64,000 nt of DNA from Bedellia somnulentella. Taxonomy: Eukaryota; Arthropoda; Insecta; Lepidoptera; Bedelliidae. The stretch covers positions 7,626,001 through 7,690,000 of the forward strand of contig OY755198.1 in assembly GCA_963576735.1 (NCBI GenBank). The letters are read 5' to 3'. Position 1 is the first letter of the stretch; each line of letters starts with the position of its first letter. Below the pieces are notes generated by a model that worked only from the letters and a program-made list of their open reading frames with translations, was not told the origin of the DNA and made no database searches. The translations under genes were made by a program, and so were the position numbers. Below are positions 38,301 through 44,030 of the stretch, one piece after another.

Positions 38301-41300
38301 CTATTAATTGTGTCCTACAGTACCAAAGGTATTAAAGGGTCGTTGAATATGTGTAAAAATTTCACTGATTTCAGACCCTCGCCCCCCTTATATAAGACAA
38401 AATAGGAAAATCGCAGAACAGTTAAGAAGTAAGATTTTTTTGTATAATATTTTATAAGAGTCGAAACTAAAAACTCATTACTTATTAATATTGGGTTGTA
38501 AATAAAACCTTTGATGTTTTATTTTGCACCAACCTTGCAGACATGTTATTCTAACTTTTTAATTAACCATAAAACTGAAATATTTTGGTTTCATCAAACA
38601 ATCAATCTGTTTTATTCCGATAGTTAGTACAGAAAGATAAAACTTTCGCGATTTACTAGCTACCGAAAACGGTTACTTAGTATAGCTTTCCGGTTAGGTA
38701 AAAATGTAAAAAAAATATGTTCTGAATCCAAAATTCACATTATAATAAACTTTTACCTACCACCTTATGTTAAATAGTAAAGTTGGAGAACATTTGATAA
38801 AAAAACACAAAATCAAGTGCTGTTATTGTATTTCTATCTCGTGATAGTTGAATAAGTGATACAGGATGTTGAAGTCAAACTTCACAGTTTTTCATGCCGC
38901 TGAAATATAAGATATATATATATATATATATGTATATATCAGTGAAAATATTAAAAAATCATTGTCATTTGCAATTTCCGAACTTTAACAAATTGCATTA
39001 TATTTATCACGCATCTTTTTTAAATTTGATTTATATATTAATAACAATTATCTTTACCAGGTATTCCACTGGAAGTGCACGACATAATAAACCTGCCGAT
39101 GGACGAGTTCAACGAGAGGCTGTCCAAACACGACCTCAGCGAGGCCCAGCTCTCACTCATCAGGGATATACGTCGGAGAGGGAAGAATAAGGTACTTTTT
39201 AGGGATAACACTACTTAAAAAGTGTAAAAGAATGAACCGTTTCGCACTAGAAGCCACTTAAAACTATAGTCGAGGGTTCGATCGAGGAGTGTAGGGTTCG
39301 ATCCCCGGTGGTGCCGATTTTTTTTTCCTTTATGTATCCTTTATTTATTAAGAATAAGATACTTTTAATATTCTATTTTGATTGTAGTCTCTATTTTGGT
39401 TGTTTGTATAGCTTAAGATGATGTAAATGTTTTACTTTTGGTAACAAATACCGCTGTAATTAAATAGATTTCTGGTATTTTTCGAACATATATTCAAAAC
39501 AATCAGAATTAAGGACACAACGTCTAAGTGTCGAAGCCATATCGAAAACAAACAATAACAATGAAGTTAACAAATAACAGGCAATAAAATCGTCAATATA
39601 ATGTAATTTGAGGGTAGTTGCTTAATCTCAGAAACTAGAACTGGTACAATAAAACTGAGGGTAGATTTGTAATCAGTGAAAAAAAAACAAGTAAGAAACA
39701 ACAAAAAAATTCAAGAAAAAACTAAAGTGTTATTTTAATTCCCTTGAATCATTATTTAGCGTGATATGGTTGAAACCCGTAGAAATATCGAAAGTCGTGA
39801 AGTTAACTTGTTCATTTTGAGAACAATGTTTTTGTATATCGTTTATAAAACTCCTAATGGCACCGACTGAATCCATGAATTGATCGTAATTAAAACATTA
39901 ATTTTTTTTAGTAATTTGTTATATCAGCGAGTTTTAACCCAATCTTTTATGCAATAAGCATTAGCTAACTTATTTTTATCAGGAGGTCTAGCACGAGCGC
40001 TATTTTGTCGTCACGATATCGGTTAGAATGTAGTATATGATACAAAGTAAGTGTGTAAAAATGACTGTTTTATACCACGCGATATTTAGTTAAAAGGTCG
40101 CTCGTACTGGCGATGCAGATATTAAGTCTTATTATCGAGCATTAACACCGTATTCTAATCACTTTAAAAATATTTATTATGATGATTTCCCCCCCCCCCC
40201 CCCATGTACAGGTGGCCGCACAGAACTGCCGCAAGCGCAAGCTGGACCAGATCTCGTGCCTGGCGGACGAGGTGCGCTCGGTGCGCGACCGCCGCCAGCG
40301 CGTGCAGCGCGACCACGCCGCGCTCGCCGCCGACGCGCAGCGGCTCAAAGACAAGTTCGCCGCGCTCTACCGACACGTGTTTCAGGTGAATATACTGTTA
40401 ATAAACAATTATACTGTGTAGTGTCGGCTTAGAATAGCACTACCCCTTTTCTTCCGGTGGGTGTACGTAAGAGGCGACTAACGGTATTGGGGCTTTTTAA
40501 GGGATTTTTGGGCGATGCGCGATGCGGTTGGAGACCCATCACCAACAACCTTTATTTTACCATCTTTTCCCCACGCAACTTCCAAAAGTGGCTGAGGAAT
40601 TTCTAATTCGTTAGCTCTGGCTACCCCTTCCAGGGATTTATAGCCGTGAGTATATGTATGTATGTATGTATGTAAACAATTAAGCAAACAAAATTTTCGA
40701 CACCAGCAGGAATCGAACCTTGATGGTATCAGGTGACCACTCGCGTGAAAATTTCATAGTACGTCAGTACTACACACATACATATACTTGTCTACAATAG
40801 CCATACTACCCGTTTACATACATTTCTACCCGTCACCAACTATTATTTACTTTTACTATCTTTTCTCCACTCAAATTCCGAAAGTGGCTGAGGAATTTCT
40901 CGAAATTGAGAATTAAGAGTATATTTGTTATTAACTCAAAGCTATAAAAATTATTTTCTTAGGCACGTTTGAAACTTAACTGTAGTTATAAGGTAAAATA
41001 ATGATAATTAGTGGTTTCGAGTCACATTCCTACTCAATCTCATAAAATCGCCTTTTGCCGTCTCTCCCGGGTACTATCTATACCGTCTTGTCATGTTTTT
41101 AACAATATTTTCACCTCTATATTAAACTGATTTAAAAATTATTGAATGTTTACGTTTAATCAATTAAATGAAATTAATTAATTAAGTTTATTTCAAACTG
41201 TGCGAGAAACTTTAAATAAATTTTAATTTATAATCAAATATGTATATATTTACAGTGTGGGAAATAAAGACTATTTTATAAATATTTATATAAAACGGTG

Positions 41301-42124
41301 TTTCCTCACTATCCTCAGAGTCTCCGAGATCCCGAGGGTCGTCCGCTATCCTCAGCGCATTTCTCTCTGCAGCAAGCGGCGGACGGCAGCGTCGTGCTCG
41401 TTCCGAAAATGGGACATCACTCAGGTAATTGCAGTACAATGTTTTCGCAGGTGTTATGATATATAGAGCCAATGTGGATGGGATTTTTAGCAGAGGACGG
41501 CCTCGTAAAACGTTTCTAGACCAGATAGAAAACGTTCCTATAAAGGCGGGGGTCCGATGTGAGAAGAAATAAAGAGCATGTATGAGAAGAATAATGAATG
41601 TAAGGGAAACAAGAGAGGTTTGTCAAGAAAGTACTTAGTGGCTATCGATAGTCGCTGCCTACCCCAATGGGAATAATGGGCATGAGTATAAGATAGTAAG
41701 TAATGAGCATCATACATTTACGCATACGACAACGTGATAGCTCAGTGGGGAGAACACCGCTTATCGTGCAGACGACTAGTATTCTAATCCCGGGTCGGGA
41801 CAATTTGTCTTTACAAAAGACATATGTGTTGTTAATTTACTTTGGTTGTGAACGGTGAGGGAAAAAATCAAATCAATTTATTTTCATTAGAAATAATTGT
41901 TACATTTAATATAATAGTTAAATTTGAACTAATAGCATGCACTTATGTATGTAAGTGATTTTTATGTATTAAAATTGAATCTATAAATGTACCTTTATAA
42001 TGACTGTGAGGAATCCCTCTTTAATAAGTTATAATTACATTACAATATTGTTTCCTCAGACCAATCTATGAACCGTACATCCGACGACGACTTGGATCGG
42101 AAAGCGAAGAGCTACGAGCAGTGA
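20237..42124 (+). CDS. cnc: cap-n-collar (CncC/Nrf2-type) CNC-bZIP transcription factor, 3' part of gene
   Basis: Fifteen exons join in phase: 20237-20331, 22031-22113, 23214-23293, 24042-24141, 30867-30953, 32788-32899, 33496-33586, 34535-34643, 35335-35402, 36063-36180, 37094-37189, 39061-39191, 40212-40385, 41319-41424, 42060-42124. They total 1515 nt, 504 codons plus TGA. Landmarks in order are [31 protein letters not shown] (the acidic Neh5-like box), [18 protein letters not shown], the CNC region [18 protein letters not shown], basic region [17 protein letters not shown] and a leucine zipper. Cnc heterodimerises with small Maf in the nucleus at antioxidant response elements to drive detoxification genes, and short isoforms specify head segments in Drosophila. 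The Keap1-binding DLG and ETGE exons are not in the window, so the full-length isoform starts upstream. All introns are GT-AG and carry many transposons. Identification is firm; splicing is predicted by eye. Confidence 0.97.
20378..20662 (-). mobile_element. tRNA-headed SINE, 3'-truncated, in cnc intron 1
   Basis: Minus-strand copy with the intact head (GATAGCCCAGTGGGTAGAAC on the minus strand). The 3' 80 bases or so are missing. It is inserted next to a dispersed sequence (20670-20830) that is also the host of the SINE at 12217. Confidence 0.85.
20917..21171 (-). mobile_element. TACA-flanked short element, full length
   Basis: Reversed copy in cnc intron 1, complete except that GCCGA is missing from the distal GCCGACACTAC. 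It is preceded by a 30-base piece of the tRNA-bearing element's outer end (CCTCATGTGGGGATTATTTT). Confidence 0.88.
21261..21396. mobile_element. palindromic MITE
   Basis: GCCCGATTTCTGAATTGAG at the left is the inverse of CTCAATTCAGAAATCGGGC at the right, and the arms pair over about 60 bp around a short centre (TTGTTAAGATTTCAATG). Three more copies lie at 27535-27668, 44594-44729 and 47085-47217. No coding capacity. Confidence 0.88.
21558..21804 (+). mobile_element. TACA-flanked short element, full length
   Basis: Forward copy in cnc intron 1, ending GAGTATATGTATGTA. A minus-strand frame of 72 codons across it is a by-product of the repeat and recurs in other copies. Confidence 0.88.
21836..21925 (+). 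mobile_element. tRNA-headed SINE, internal fragment
   Basis: Ninety bases of the SINE body on the plus strand (ACGGCGATAGGCCTGCCCCC to AACACCAGGTGACA). Neither end is present. Confidence 0.7.
22031..22113 (+). CDS. cnc: cnc exon 2 of window (Gly/Ala/Pro/Tyr-rich linker)
   Basis: Phase 2 in (TTTCAG|T), phase 1 out (TATG|GTAAAT). It encodes [19 protein letters not shown] and then VPDKHPDSY, a low-complexity spacer between the N-terminal and acidic activation segments. A LINE tail begins 12 bases past the donor. Confidence 0.93.
22128..22262 (-). mobile_element. non-LTR retrotransposon 3' tail
   Basis: Reversed LINE end immediately after the exon 2 donor, with (CATA)n, CACGCCGTTAGTTCCCG and the CATTCATCAATCTTTTCATA block. 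Confidence 0.65.
22317..22566 (-). mobile_element. TACA-flanked short element, full length
   Basis: Reversed copy in cnc intron 2. It belongs to the sub-type whose distal end reads GACATTCTAAGCCGGC, and is very like the copy at 34898-35146, sharing ATAATTCCCTTGAAGG. Confidence 0.88.
22619..22875 (+). mobile_element. tRNA-headed SINE, diverged
   Basis: Plus-strand copy with head GTGATAGATCAGTGGGTAG and a B-box-like GTGTTCAAGTCC, followed by TAGCCTACACCAATG. The body has several deletions, so this is probably an older sub-family. Confidence 0.75.
22976..23163 (-). mobile_element. TACA-flanked short element, internally deleted
   Basis: Reversed copy that ends 50 bases before the exon 3 acceptor; the T-rich tract of that acceptor (23173-23210) begins just beyond it. 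The GGTCTCCAA centre is deleted. Confidence 0.82.
23214..23293 (+). CDS. cnc: cnc exon 3 of window (Met/His/Gln-rich)
   Basis: Phase 1 in, phase 0 out. It follows a very strong T-rich tract and CTCAG, and ends TATCAG|GTAATT. It encodes [19 protein letters not shown] and then QHEAMYYQ. Confidence 0.93.
23398..23700. mobile_element. palindromic MITE plus dispersed repeat in cnc intron 3
   Basis: 23398-23570 is a near-perfect hairpin: TTCTAACCGATATCG at the centre left mirrors CGATAACGGTTAGAA. The arms carry TACCACGCGATAT-like and CTCTTTCGCACTTAG motifs. 23573-23700 is the inverted partner of 4240-4375. Confidence 0.78.
24042..24141 (+). CDS. cnc: cnc exon 4 of window (acidic activation box)
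   Basis: Phase 0 in (AAACAG|AAT), phase 1 out (GAGG|GTAAGA). It encodes [13 protein letters not shown] and then [20 protein letters not shown], the conserved acidic and hydrophobic segment that corresponds to the Neh5-type activation box of Nrf proteins. The next constitutive exon is 6.7 kb away, and the alternative first exon lies inside this intron. Confidence 0.96.
24295..24552 (-). mobile_element. TACA-flanked short element, split ends
   Basis: The proximal end (TATACTCACGGTCATAAATC, 24300-24325) and the distal end (GCTATTCTAAGCCGACACTA, 24527-24551) are recognisable. The middle 140 bases match no other copy, so it is either highly diverged or replaced. Confidence 0.55.
24560..25621 (+). 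other. repeat-poor stretch, inferred promoter and 5' UTR of the short cnc isoform
   Basis: About 1 kb free of all the window's repeat families, directly before the ATG at 25622. No clear TATA box with a start motif could be fixed by eye. The role is inferred from the coding first exon that follows. Confidence 0.4.
25622..25739 (+). CDS. cnc: cnc alternative first coding exon (short isoform)
   Basis: ATG in a good context (AAAAACATGG) opens 39 codons plus one base to the donor ATGATG|GTGAGT. The predicted start is [19 protein letters not shown], then [20 protein letters not shown]. The phase-1 donor matches the phase-1 acceptor of the exon at 30867, which gives a 424-residue protein lacking EQRWQDL and the acidic box but keeping the whole CNC-bZIP half. 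No acceptor is needed, because the ATG lies within the exon. This mirrors the CncA/CncB-type short isoforms of Drosophila, which come from internal promoters. It sits at the edge of a repeat-free island. The sequence pattern is strong; expression is inferred. Confidence 0.75.
26210..26412 (+). mobile_element. non-LTR retrotransposon 3' end
   Basis: Plus-strand LINE end, with coding remnant [19 protein letters not shown] in the frame starting near 26269 and then GCCTACCCCAATGGGG and (GTAT)n. Several stops interrupt it. Confidence 0.72.
26538..27293 (-). mobile_element. TACA-flanked short element split by a SINE and a CTTT microsatellite
   Basis: The proximal half (26538-26622, ending CCACATTTGGAAGTT) and the distal half (27199-27293, beginning AAGATGGTAGAAATAAAG) would abut in the consensus. 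Between them lie T-rich sequence, a plus-strand SINE (26741-27047) and a (CTTT)n run at 27178-27198. Confidence 0.7.
26741..27047 (+). mobile_element. tRNA-headed SINE, 5'-truncated
   Basis: Plus-strand copy starting at GAGTCGGGCCTACACC just past the B box and running to the 3' end GGCGTGAACGTTTATGTTAT. Its body is close to the 17776 copy, sharing TCTGGACACTAGATGGCGC. Confidence 0.85.
27467..27821 (+). mobile_element. TACA-flanked short element with a MITE nested in it
   Basis: Forward copy of the GCCGTGTTGTGCCGGC sub-type. At 27535-27668 a palindromic MITE interrupts it. The consensus GCGACTAAGGGTATGG is split as GCGACTA / MITE / CTAGGGTATGG, with CTA on both sides. The MITE is therefore younger than this element. 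Confidence 0.85.
27535..27668. mobile_element. palindromic MITE (nested)
   Basis: Second copy of the GCCCGATTTC palindrome, slightly shortened at the centre relative to 21261-21396. The CTA duplication around it fits a 3-bp target preference, though one case cannot settle this. Confidence 0.85.
27905..28157 (+). mobile_element. TACA-flanked short element, full length
   Basis: Forward copy in the long cnc intron 4, ending in five GTAT repeats. It has TTTAGCCCACTC where others have TTTTCCCCACTC. Confidence 0.88.
28363..28531 (-). mobile_element. TACA-flanked short element, truncated
   Basis: Reversed copy lacking the microsatellite side. It begins within GGAGTTGATAGGAGACAAG and runs to the GGCACTACACAGC end. 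Confidence 0.78.
28573..28790 (-). mobile_element. non-LTR retrotransposon 3' end
   Basis: Minus-strand LINE tail with a readable C-terminal coding remnant, including [20 protein letters not shown] and [20 protein letters not shown]. These pieces match the longer copy at 29716-30100. Confidence 0.78.
28900..29052 (+). mobile_element. non-LTR retrotransposon 3' end
   Basis: Plus-strand LINE tail facing the preceding copy, so the two form an inverted pair. It ends GGAAATAATGGCGTGAGTAT with a TA-rich tail. Confidence 0.72.
29248..29430. mobile_element. tRNA-bearing element, collapsed copy
   Basis: Only the outer ends remain: TTTTTGTTCATGAAAACC with CTCATGTGGGGATTATTAC at the left and CGCCTGTGTCGAAATTTTTC at the right. 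The tRNA body and centre are deleted, with a (TA)n and TTTCTTTCC run between the ends. Confidence 0.62.
29475..29715 (+). mobile_element. TACA-flanked short element, full length
   Basis: Forward copy of the TGCCGACTTAGAATGTCAC sub-type. Its (TATG)n/(TACA)n right end runs directly into the next LINE copy, so the two share a microsatellite. Confidence 0.82.
29716..30100 (-). mobile_element. non-LTR retrotransposon ORF2 C-terminal fragment
   Basis: The longest LINE copy in the window keeps an open frame of about 120 codons on the minus strand. It reads [20 protein letters not shown], then [20 protein letters not shown] and [19 protein letters not shown]. The RWFGHIERM and SRGR(P/S)RRT motifs are the usual end of the reverse transcriptase protein of RTE-like and related non-LTR elements in insects. 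The catalytic domain itself is absent, so it is immobile. The assignment to a specific clade is tentative. Confidence 0.75.
30588..30842 (+). mobile_element. tRNA-headed SINE, 5'-truncated, beside a cnc exon
   Basis: Plus-strand copy ending GGCGTGAATGTTTGTGTTAT only 25 bases before exon 5 at 30867. The branch point region of that intron must therefore lie within or at the very end of the SINE. Confidence 0.82.
30867..30953 (+). CDS. cnc: cnc exon 5 of window (His-rich), first exon common to long and short isoforms
   Basis: Phase 1 in (CTACAG|GT), phase 1 out (ACCG|GTACGT). It encodes [20 protein letters not shown] and then NHTHVMMT. The His-rich run is low complexity. Both exon 4 and the alternative first exon at 25622 can join here in frame. 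Confidence 0.94.
31135..31397. mobile_element. long palindromic MITE with CATGC repeats
   Basis: Arms of about 110 bp mirror each other: GGATTTCGGTACAGATA against TATCTGTACCGAAATCC, and TTTTGACACAACGATGCCGA against TCGGCATCGTTGTGTCAAAA. The right arm has extra GCATG units (CATGCCATGCCATGCCATGC). No coding capacity, and only one copy in the window. Confidence 0.85.
31998..32288 (-). mobile_element. tRNA-bearing element with long target-site duplication
   Basis: A 291-bp element bounded by AATTAGAAATATCTTAGCCTT at 31977-31997 and AATTAAAATATCTTAGCCTT at 32289-32308, a duplication of about 20 bp with minor mismatches. On the minus strand the tRNA-like unit (32024-32096) carries acceptor, D and T stems and lies at the 3' end, just before the TTTCTTTCC tail. 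The duplication argues for retroposition. Its host is itself a fragment of a TACA-flanked element (near 31945-31997). Confidence 0.75.
32441..32688 (+). mobile_element. TACA-flanked short element, full length
   Basis: Forward copy in cnc intron 5, ending 100 bases before exon 6, with CTTGCTAACCCTTCTTGGG as its variant of the GGCTACCCC block. Confidence 0.88.
32788..32899 (+). CDS. cnc: cnc exon 6 of window (SERVPSLSD motif)
   Basis: Phase 1 in (CCTCAG|AA), phase 2 out (CATAG|GTGAGG). It encodes [20 protein letters not shown] and then [34 protein letters not shown] is a Ser-rich motif that recurs in insect Cnc proteins, with a DSG/DSA degron-like look. Whether it is phosphorylated is not visible from sequence. 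Confidence 0.96.
33159..33404 (+). mobile_element. TACA-flanked short element, full length
   Basis: Forward copy in cnc intron 6, 92 bases before exon 7. The AATAGCACTACCCC block is shortened to AATTACCCC. Confidence 0.85.
33496..33586 (+). CDS. cnc: cnc exon 7 of window (Lys/Arg-rich)
   Basis: Phase 2 in, phase 0 out (TTTCAG|GTAACA). It encodes [20 protein letters not shown] and then [11 protein letters not shown]. The KFRPYD-S pattern continues the conserved block begun in exon 6. A minus-strand frame over this exon is a shadow. Confidence 0.95.
33617..33755 (-). mobile_element. tRNA-bearing element, partial
   Basis: Left end AACCTCATGTGGGGATTATT and a minus-strand tRNA T arm (CGGGGATCGAACCCGCGACC), then the CGCAAACACTACTTAAAAG centre. 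The rest is missing. Confidence 0.65.
34008..34232 (+). mobile_element. TACA-flanked short element lacking the microsatellite end
   Basis: Forward copy that stops at TTTATAGCCGTGT, without the usual AGTATATGTATG. It is one of few copies without flanking GTAT repeats. Confidence 0.82.
34306..34437. mobile_element. palindromic MITE
   Basis: AGTCTGATTTTAATTCGAGT at the left pairs with ACTCGAATTAAAAATCAGACT at the right (single-base difference), and GTCAGTAAAATGACAGGTG with CACCTGTCATTTTACTGAC. A 35-base centre includes ACTGTCAC repeats. Only one copy is seen. Confidence 0.85.
34535..34643 (+). CDS. cnc: cnc exon 8 of window
   Basis: Phase 0 in (TAACAG|GAA), phase 1 out (AACG|GTGAGA). It encodes [20 protein letters not shown] and then [21 protein letters not shown] looks like a hydrophilic linker; I recognise no known domain here. 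Confidence 0.95.
34898..35146 (-). mobile_element. TACA-flanked short element, full length
   Basis: Reversed copy in cnc intron 8, almost the same as that at 22317-22566, so the two may come from one recent source. Confidence 0.88.
35335..35402 (+). CDS. cnc: cnc exon 9 of window
   Basis: Phase 1 in (ACCCAG|TG), phase 0 out (CTACAG|GTAATA). At 68 nt it is one of the smallest exons. It encodes [20 protein letters not shown] and then LLQ. Confidence 0.94.
35461..35704 (-). mobile_element. TACA-flanked short element, full length
   Basis: Reversed copy 60 bases past the exon 9 donor. It carries CACGCCTGTAAATCCTTGG as a variant of the first block. Confidence 0.88.
36063..36180 (+). CDS. cnc: cnc exon 10 of window (RHNHTY motif)
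   Basis: Phase 0 in (CCCCAG|CCC), phase 1 out (AGAG|GTAAAT). It encodes [20 protein letters not shown] and then [25 protein letters not shown] is a short motif that precedes the CNC domain in this family. Confidence 0.95.
36249..36499 (+). mobile_element. short Helitron-like element, 5'-truncated
   Basis: Relative of 56558-56798, starting within AATTATAAATGTGAAAGTTT. The 3' end reads GTCGGGTCAGCTGG followed by T, a CTRR terminus, with the CAGTACGAAATCTG hairpin just upstream. Confidence 0.7.
36511..36750 (+). mobile_element. short Helitron-like element, complete
   Basis: 240 bp between A (36510) and T (36751), beginning TCCTATTAATATTATAAAGG and ending GGGTCAGCTAG. A 5-bp stem (GACAG and CTGTC) lies 7 bases before the CTAG. 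A TC start, CTAG end, 3' hairpin and A/T insertion site are the structural signature of non-autonomous Helitrons. No helicase coding is present. Confidence 0.78.
36757..36871 (+). mobile_element. short Helitron-like element, second family, truncated
   Basis: Shares AAAGTAGTGTTAGTTACACT with 57412-57441 and ends GGCGGACCACTAG followed by T, close to the GGCGGACAACTAG end of the copy at 57658. Confidence 0.65.
37094..37189 (+). CDS. cnc: cnc exon 11 of window (start of CNC region)
   Basis: Phase 1 in (CTCCAG|AA), phase 1 out (CTAG|GTAAGA). It encodes [20 protein letters not shown] and then [23 protein letters not shown] is the conserved entry to the cap-n-collar domain. Confidence 0.96.
37243..37442 (-). 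mobile_element. TACA-flanked short element, internally deleted
   Basis: Reversed copy 50 bases past the exon 11 donor. The GGTCTCCAACCGCATCGCCC core is deleted, and it ends GCCGACACT without CACGGC. Confidence 0.82.
37642..37755. mobile_element. MITE arm (TATCGCG family)
   Basis: A relative of the 23398 palindrome, with CGAGCGACCTTTCAACTGG at the left and ATAGCGCTTGTGCTAG at the right, so the outer ends are short inverted repeats. Confidence 0.6.
37770..38008 (-). mobile_element. TACA-flanked short element, full length
   Basis: Reversed copy following the MITE arm; CAGCAAAGGAAAGTTGTATG replaces the usual CAGCCACTTTTGG block. Confidence 0.85.
38009..39060 (+). other. repeat-poor end of cnc intron 11
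   Basis: No element of the common families is seen. A (TA)n run lies at 38911-38930. The acceptor is TCTTTACCAG at 39051-39060. Confidence 0.5.
39061..39191 (+). CDS. cnc: cnc exon 12 of window (cap-n-collar domain)
   Basis: Phase 1 in, phase 0 out (AATAAG|GTACTT). It encodes [20 protein letters not shown], then [20 protein letters not shown] and GKNK. This is the CNC homology region that packs against the basic region and gives the family its DNA specificity. The exon ends exactly within the [13 protein letters not shown] basic motif, whose second part is in exon 13. Confidence 0.98.
39205..39350 (+). mobile_element. tRNA-bearing element, degraded, next to the exon 12 donor
   Basis: Begins AACACTACTTAAAAAGTGTA about 14 bases past the donor and ends CCGATTTTTTTTTCCTTTAT. 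The tRNA part is damaged but keeps B-box-like GGTTCGATCCCC. Confidence 0.6.
39985..40110. mobile_element. MITE arm (TATCGCG family)
   Basis: Reads AGCACGAGCGCTATTTTGTC at the left and AAAAGGTCGCTCGTACTGG at the right, so its ends are inverted. The internal GATATCGGTTAGAATG and TACCACGCGATAT match the 23398 copy. Confidence 0.65.
40212..40385 (+). CDS. cnc: cnc exon 13 of window (basic region and leucine zipper)
   Basis: Phase 0 in (GTACAG|GTG), phase 0 out (TTTCAG|GTGAAT), 58 codons. [14 protein letters not shown] is the DNA-contacting basic region with the invariant Asn, Cys and Arg. Heptads follow ([20 protein letters not shown], then [20 protein letters not shown]), a zipper for pairing with small Maf. 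It is very GC-rich compared with the other exons, which is why long frames also appear on the minus strand. A run of C at 40189-40203 forms the acceptor's pyrimidine tract. Confidence 0.98.
40414..40674 (+). mobile_element. TACA-flanked short element, full length, with an 8-base slip
   Basis: Forward copy starting about 30 bases past the exon 13 donor. GGGCGATGCG is followed by a second CGATGCG, a small tandem slip not seen in other copies. Confidence 0.88.
40826..40901 (+). mobile_element. TACA-flanked short element, fragment
   Basis: Keeps TTTCTACCCGTCACCAACTA and CCGAAAGTGGCTGAGGAATT only; the regions between and beyond are deleted. Confidence 0.55.
41319..41424 (+). CDS. cnc: cnc exon 14 of window (after the zipper)
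   Basis: Phase 0 in (CCTCAG|AGT), phase 1 out (TCAG|GTAATT). It encodes [20 protein letters not shown] and then [15 protein letters not shown]. The GSVVLVPK stretch corresponds to the Neh3-like C-terminal motif (VFLVPK in Nrf proteins) used for transactivation. Confidence 0.96.
41469..41690 (+). mobile_element. non-LTR retrotransposon 3' end
   Basis: Plus-strand LINE end starting 45 bases past the exon 14 donor. Its readable part has [20 protein letters not shown] and then [11 protein letters not shown]. It is closest to the copy at 54050-54418, which also has DQIENVLIKAGVR. Confidence 0.78.
41729..41865 (+). mobile_element. tRNA-headed SINE, 3'-truncated
   Basis: Plus-strand head with GTGATAGCTCAGTGGGGAG and TATTCTAATCCCGGGTCG, then TTGTGAACGGTGAGGG, where it stops. 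Confidence 0.8.
42060..42124 (+). CDS. cnc: cnc last coding exon
   Basis: Phase 1 in (CCTCAG|AC) and ends in TGA at 42122-42124. It encodes [20 protein letters not shown] and Q. The short acidic/basic tail after VLVPK closes the protein. Confidence 0.96.
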
Positions 42125-44030
42125 CGTCACTGCAGCCTGCAACCCCGTCTGGCTACCCTCACACACTTACCCGTCTTGAATATATAAAGCAATGCGCTGA
42201 TCAAGAAATGCGAAACAATTTTGTACAGATGTCGGTAGTTGTGAAAAATGAAATTGAGGGTAGAAACGAAATATTGAATCTTAATTTATATCTTTCATTT
42301 AGTGCTCTGTCTGCTAGTATTTGTTATTGTACGTTAAGTTTTTTGATGTTGAATCCCTCTGCAGGACACAGGGCTTTTTGTCAATAAAACATCGATAATC
42401 ATTTTATTGTATAAGTCATTATGTCAGGGCGCTGATTGATATTTCATGTTAAATACCGTTCATATAAAATGTAATATTATGCAAAAACAAACAAAAAAAA
42501 AATTACCTCAAACTACGCGATAAAATAAAGAAAATTTATATTTGAAATGTGATATGAGAATGTATTCCATTTTTTTCTTATATTTTTAGTCCTTCTCGAA
42601 TGTGTTGGTTTATCGTTTTTTTTATATTCATTCAATGCCAGTGATTTTTTATGCCGTCTAAAAATGGTCTGATTATAGAAAAAAAAACGAAAAAAAAAGT
42701 TTTTTTTTCTTTGGTCATATCTATGCTTGAAAGTGACTGAATTATACTATAGTAGTTTATAAAAATAATAAAAAAAGATGTCTTTGGCGTCTGGTTGTTG
42801 CAATAAATAATTTTAAGTTATTTTATCATTCTTTGTCGCTTGTATTTATGTTTTTGCAATTAAAATAGGTAGTCGTAAGTTAGGCTTACTTAGAATGTGT
42901 AAAAAATGGTTTTTGTACAAAATCCGTTTTCGATAATAAAAAGTACAAAAAAATACATATTACCATCATTTTACTTCTTTTTTTAGTCACTTCCTAAAGT
43001 TTTTTTATATAATTAGTGTGAGAAGTTTTAATTCTGTAACAATCTTCTAAGTATTTATGCTACCAGAATCAATCATTTTACAGATTAAGGTATTTTTTTG
43101 AAAGTTTCATATTATAAGAAACAACTTGTTCGGTGCATATTTTTTAAAAAAGCTAGTTCACACATAGTTTTAAATATAAAGTATTTATTTAATAATTAGT
43201 GAGGGTTCTTAAATTAAGTCGGTTGGCATTTTTTTAATGAATAAAACATAATTTAAGCTTTTTTTAATCGCCAGTAACATAACATAAACACATAAGGCCT
43301 TGTTCAGTGTGCTCATAGAATGTGGTCCACATATTTTACCTAAATCATTTGTAAAAAATATAAAAATAAAAACATTATTATTACTTGTAAATATTTTTTC
43401 AGTTTATCACCAACATTAATGCAGCTAAAAGTTTGTTGAAAAATTAGCGTTTTTAACTTCTAGAACAGTACTAAGTATTATCTTTGTCGAATCCAGAGTT
43501 TTTGTTTTAAAAAGGCTGTGGGTTGTTTGTACTTGCGCTTTCAAATGTTTGAGATGATAATACGAATGAAAATAGTTTCACAGCGTAAAAGATAAAAAAA
43601 AGTTTATTTTTTATCGTGGGTTTTGAAAAAATATCGAACAAAGTTTTTTTCTAGCAAAACTCAAAAAATATCTTCTAGTTTTGTCTAAACTGTAGTCCCA
43701 TTCATATTCAAATACATAGAGTCTTAAGTATGTGTTCAATGGCAAAATTGCTAAAAGTATCAAATAAAACAATGAAATGTCGAATATATGTTTCACTAAA
43801 AAAGAAATGACATTTTTCACTTTTCTAGCATCCTACCATGTTCACATTGTAGTTTGAAAATATATTAGGATGGTTAACCAAGAATGAGACGGAGGTTATT
43901 TTAAAATTGATTTGCTACATCACCCCGGCCGATGTGTATTATAAATACAATTATGTAATTATTAACTTAGTGAAATATGTTGTAATTTAGGTACTAAGAT
44001 GAATAAAGATATTTGAAAGCATTTTTTGGT
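42125..44030 (+). other. cnc: probable cnc 3' UTR
   Basis: About 1.9 kb with none of the repeat families that fill neighbouring DNA, as expected for mature mRNA sequence. AATAAA signals lie at 42383-42388, 42524-42529 and 44002-44007; the last is followed by a T/G-rich stretch (TTTTTTGGTGTTATTTTGGG) and then repeat-filled DNA, so it is the likeliest final poly(A) site. A Pumilio-type TGTAAATA occurs at 43386-43393. The UTR length is inferred. Confidence 0.65.

Noticed and set aside
40142..40376. Minus-strand Arg/Ser-rich frames over the bZIP exon
   Set aside because: They are antisense shadows created by the GC-rich codons of exon 13, whose plus-strand frame is the conserved basic-zipper.
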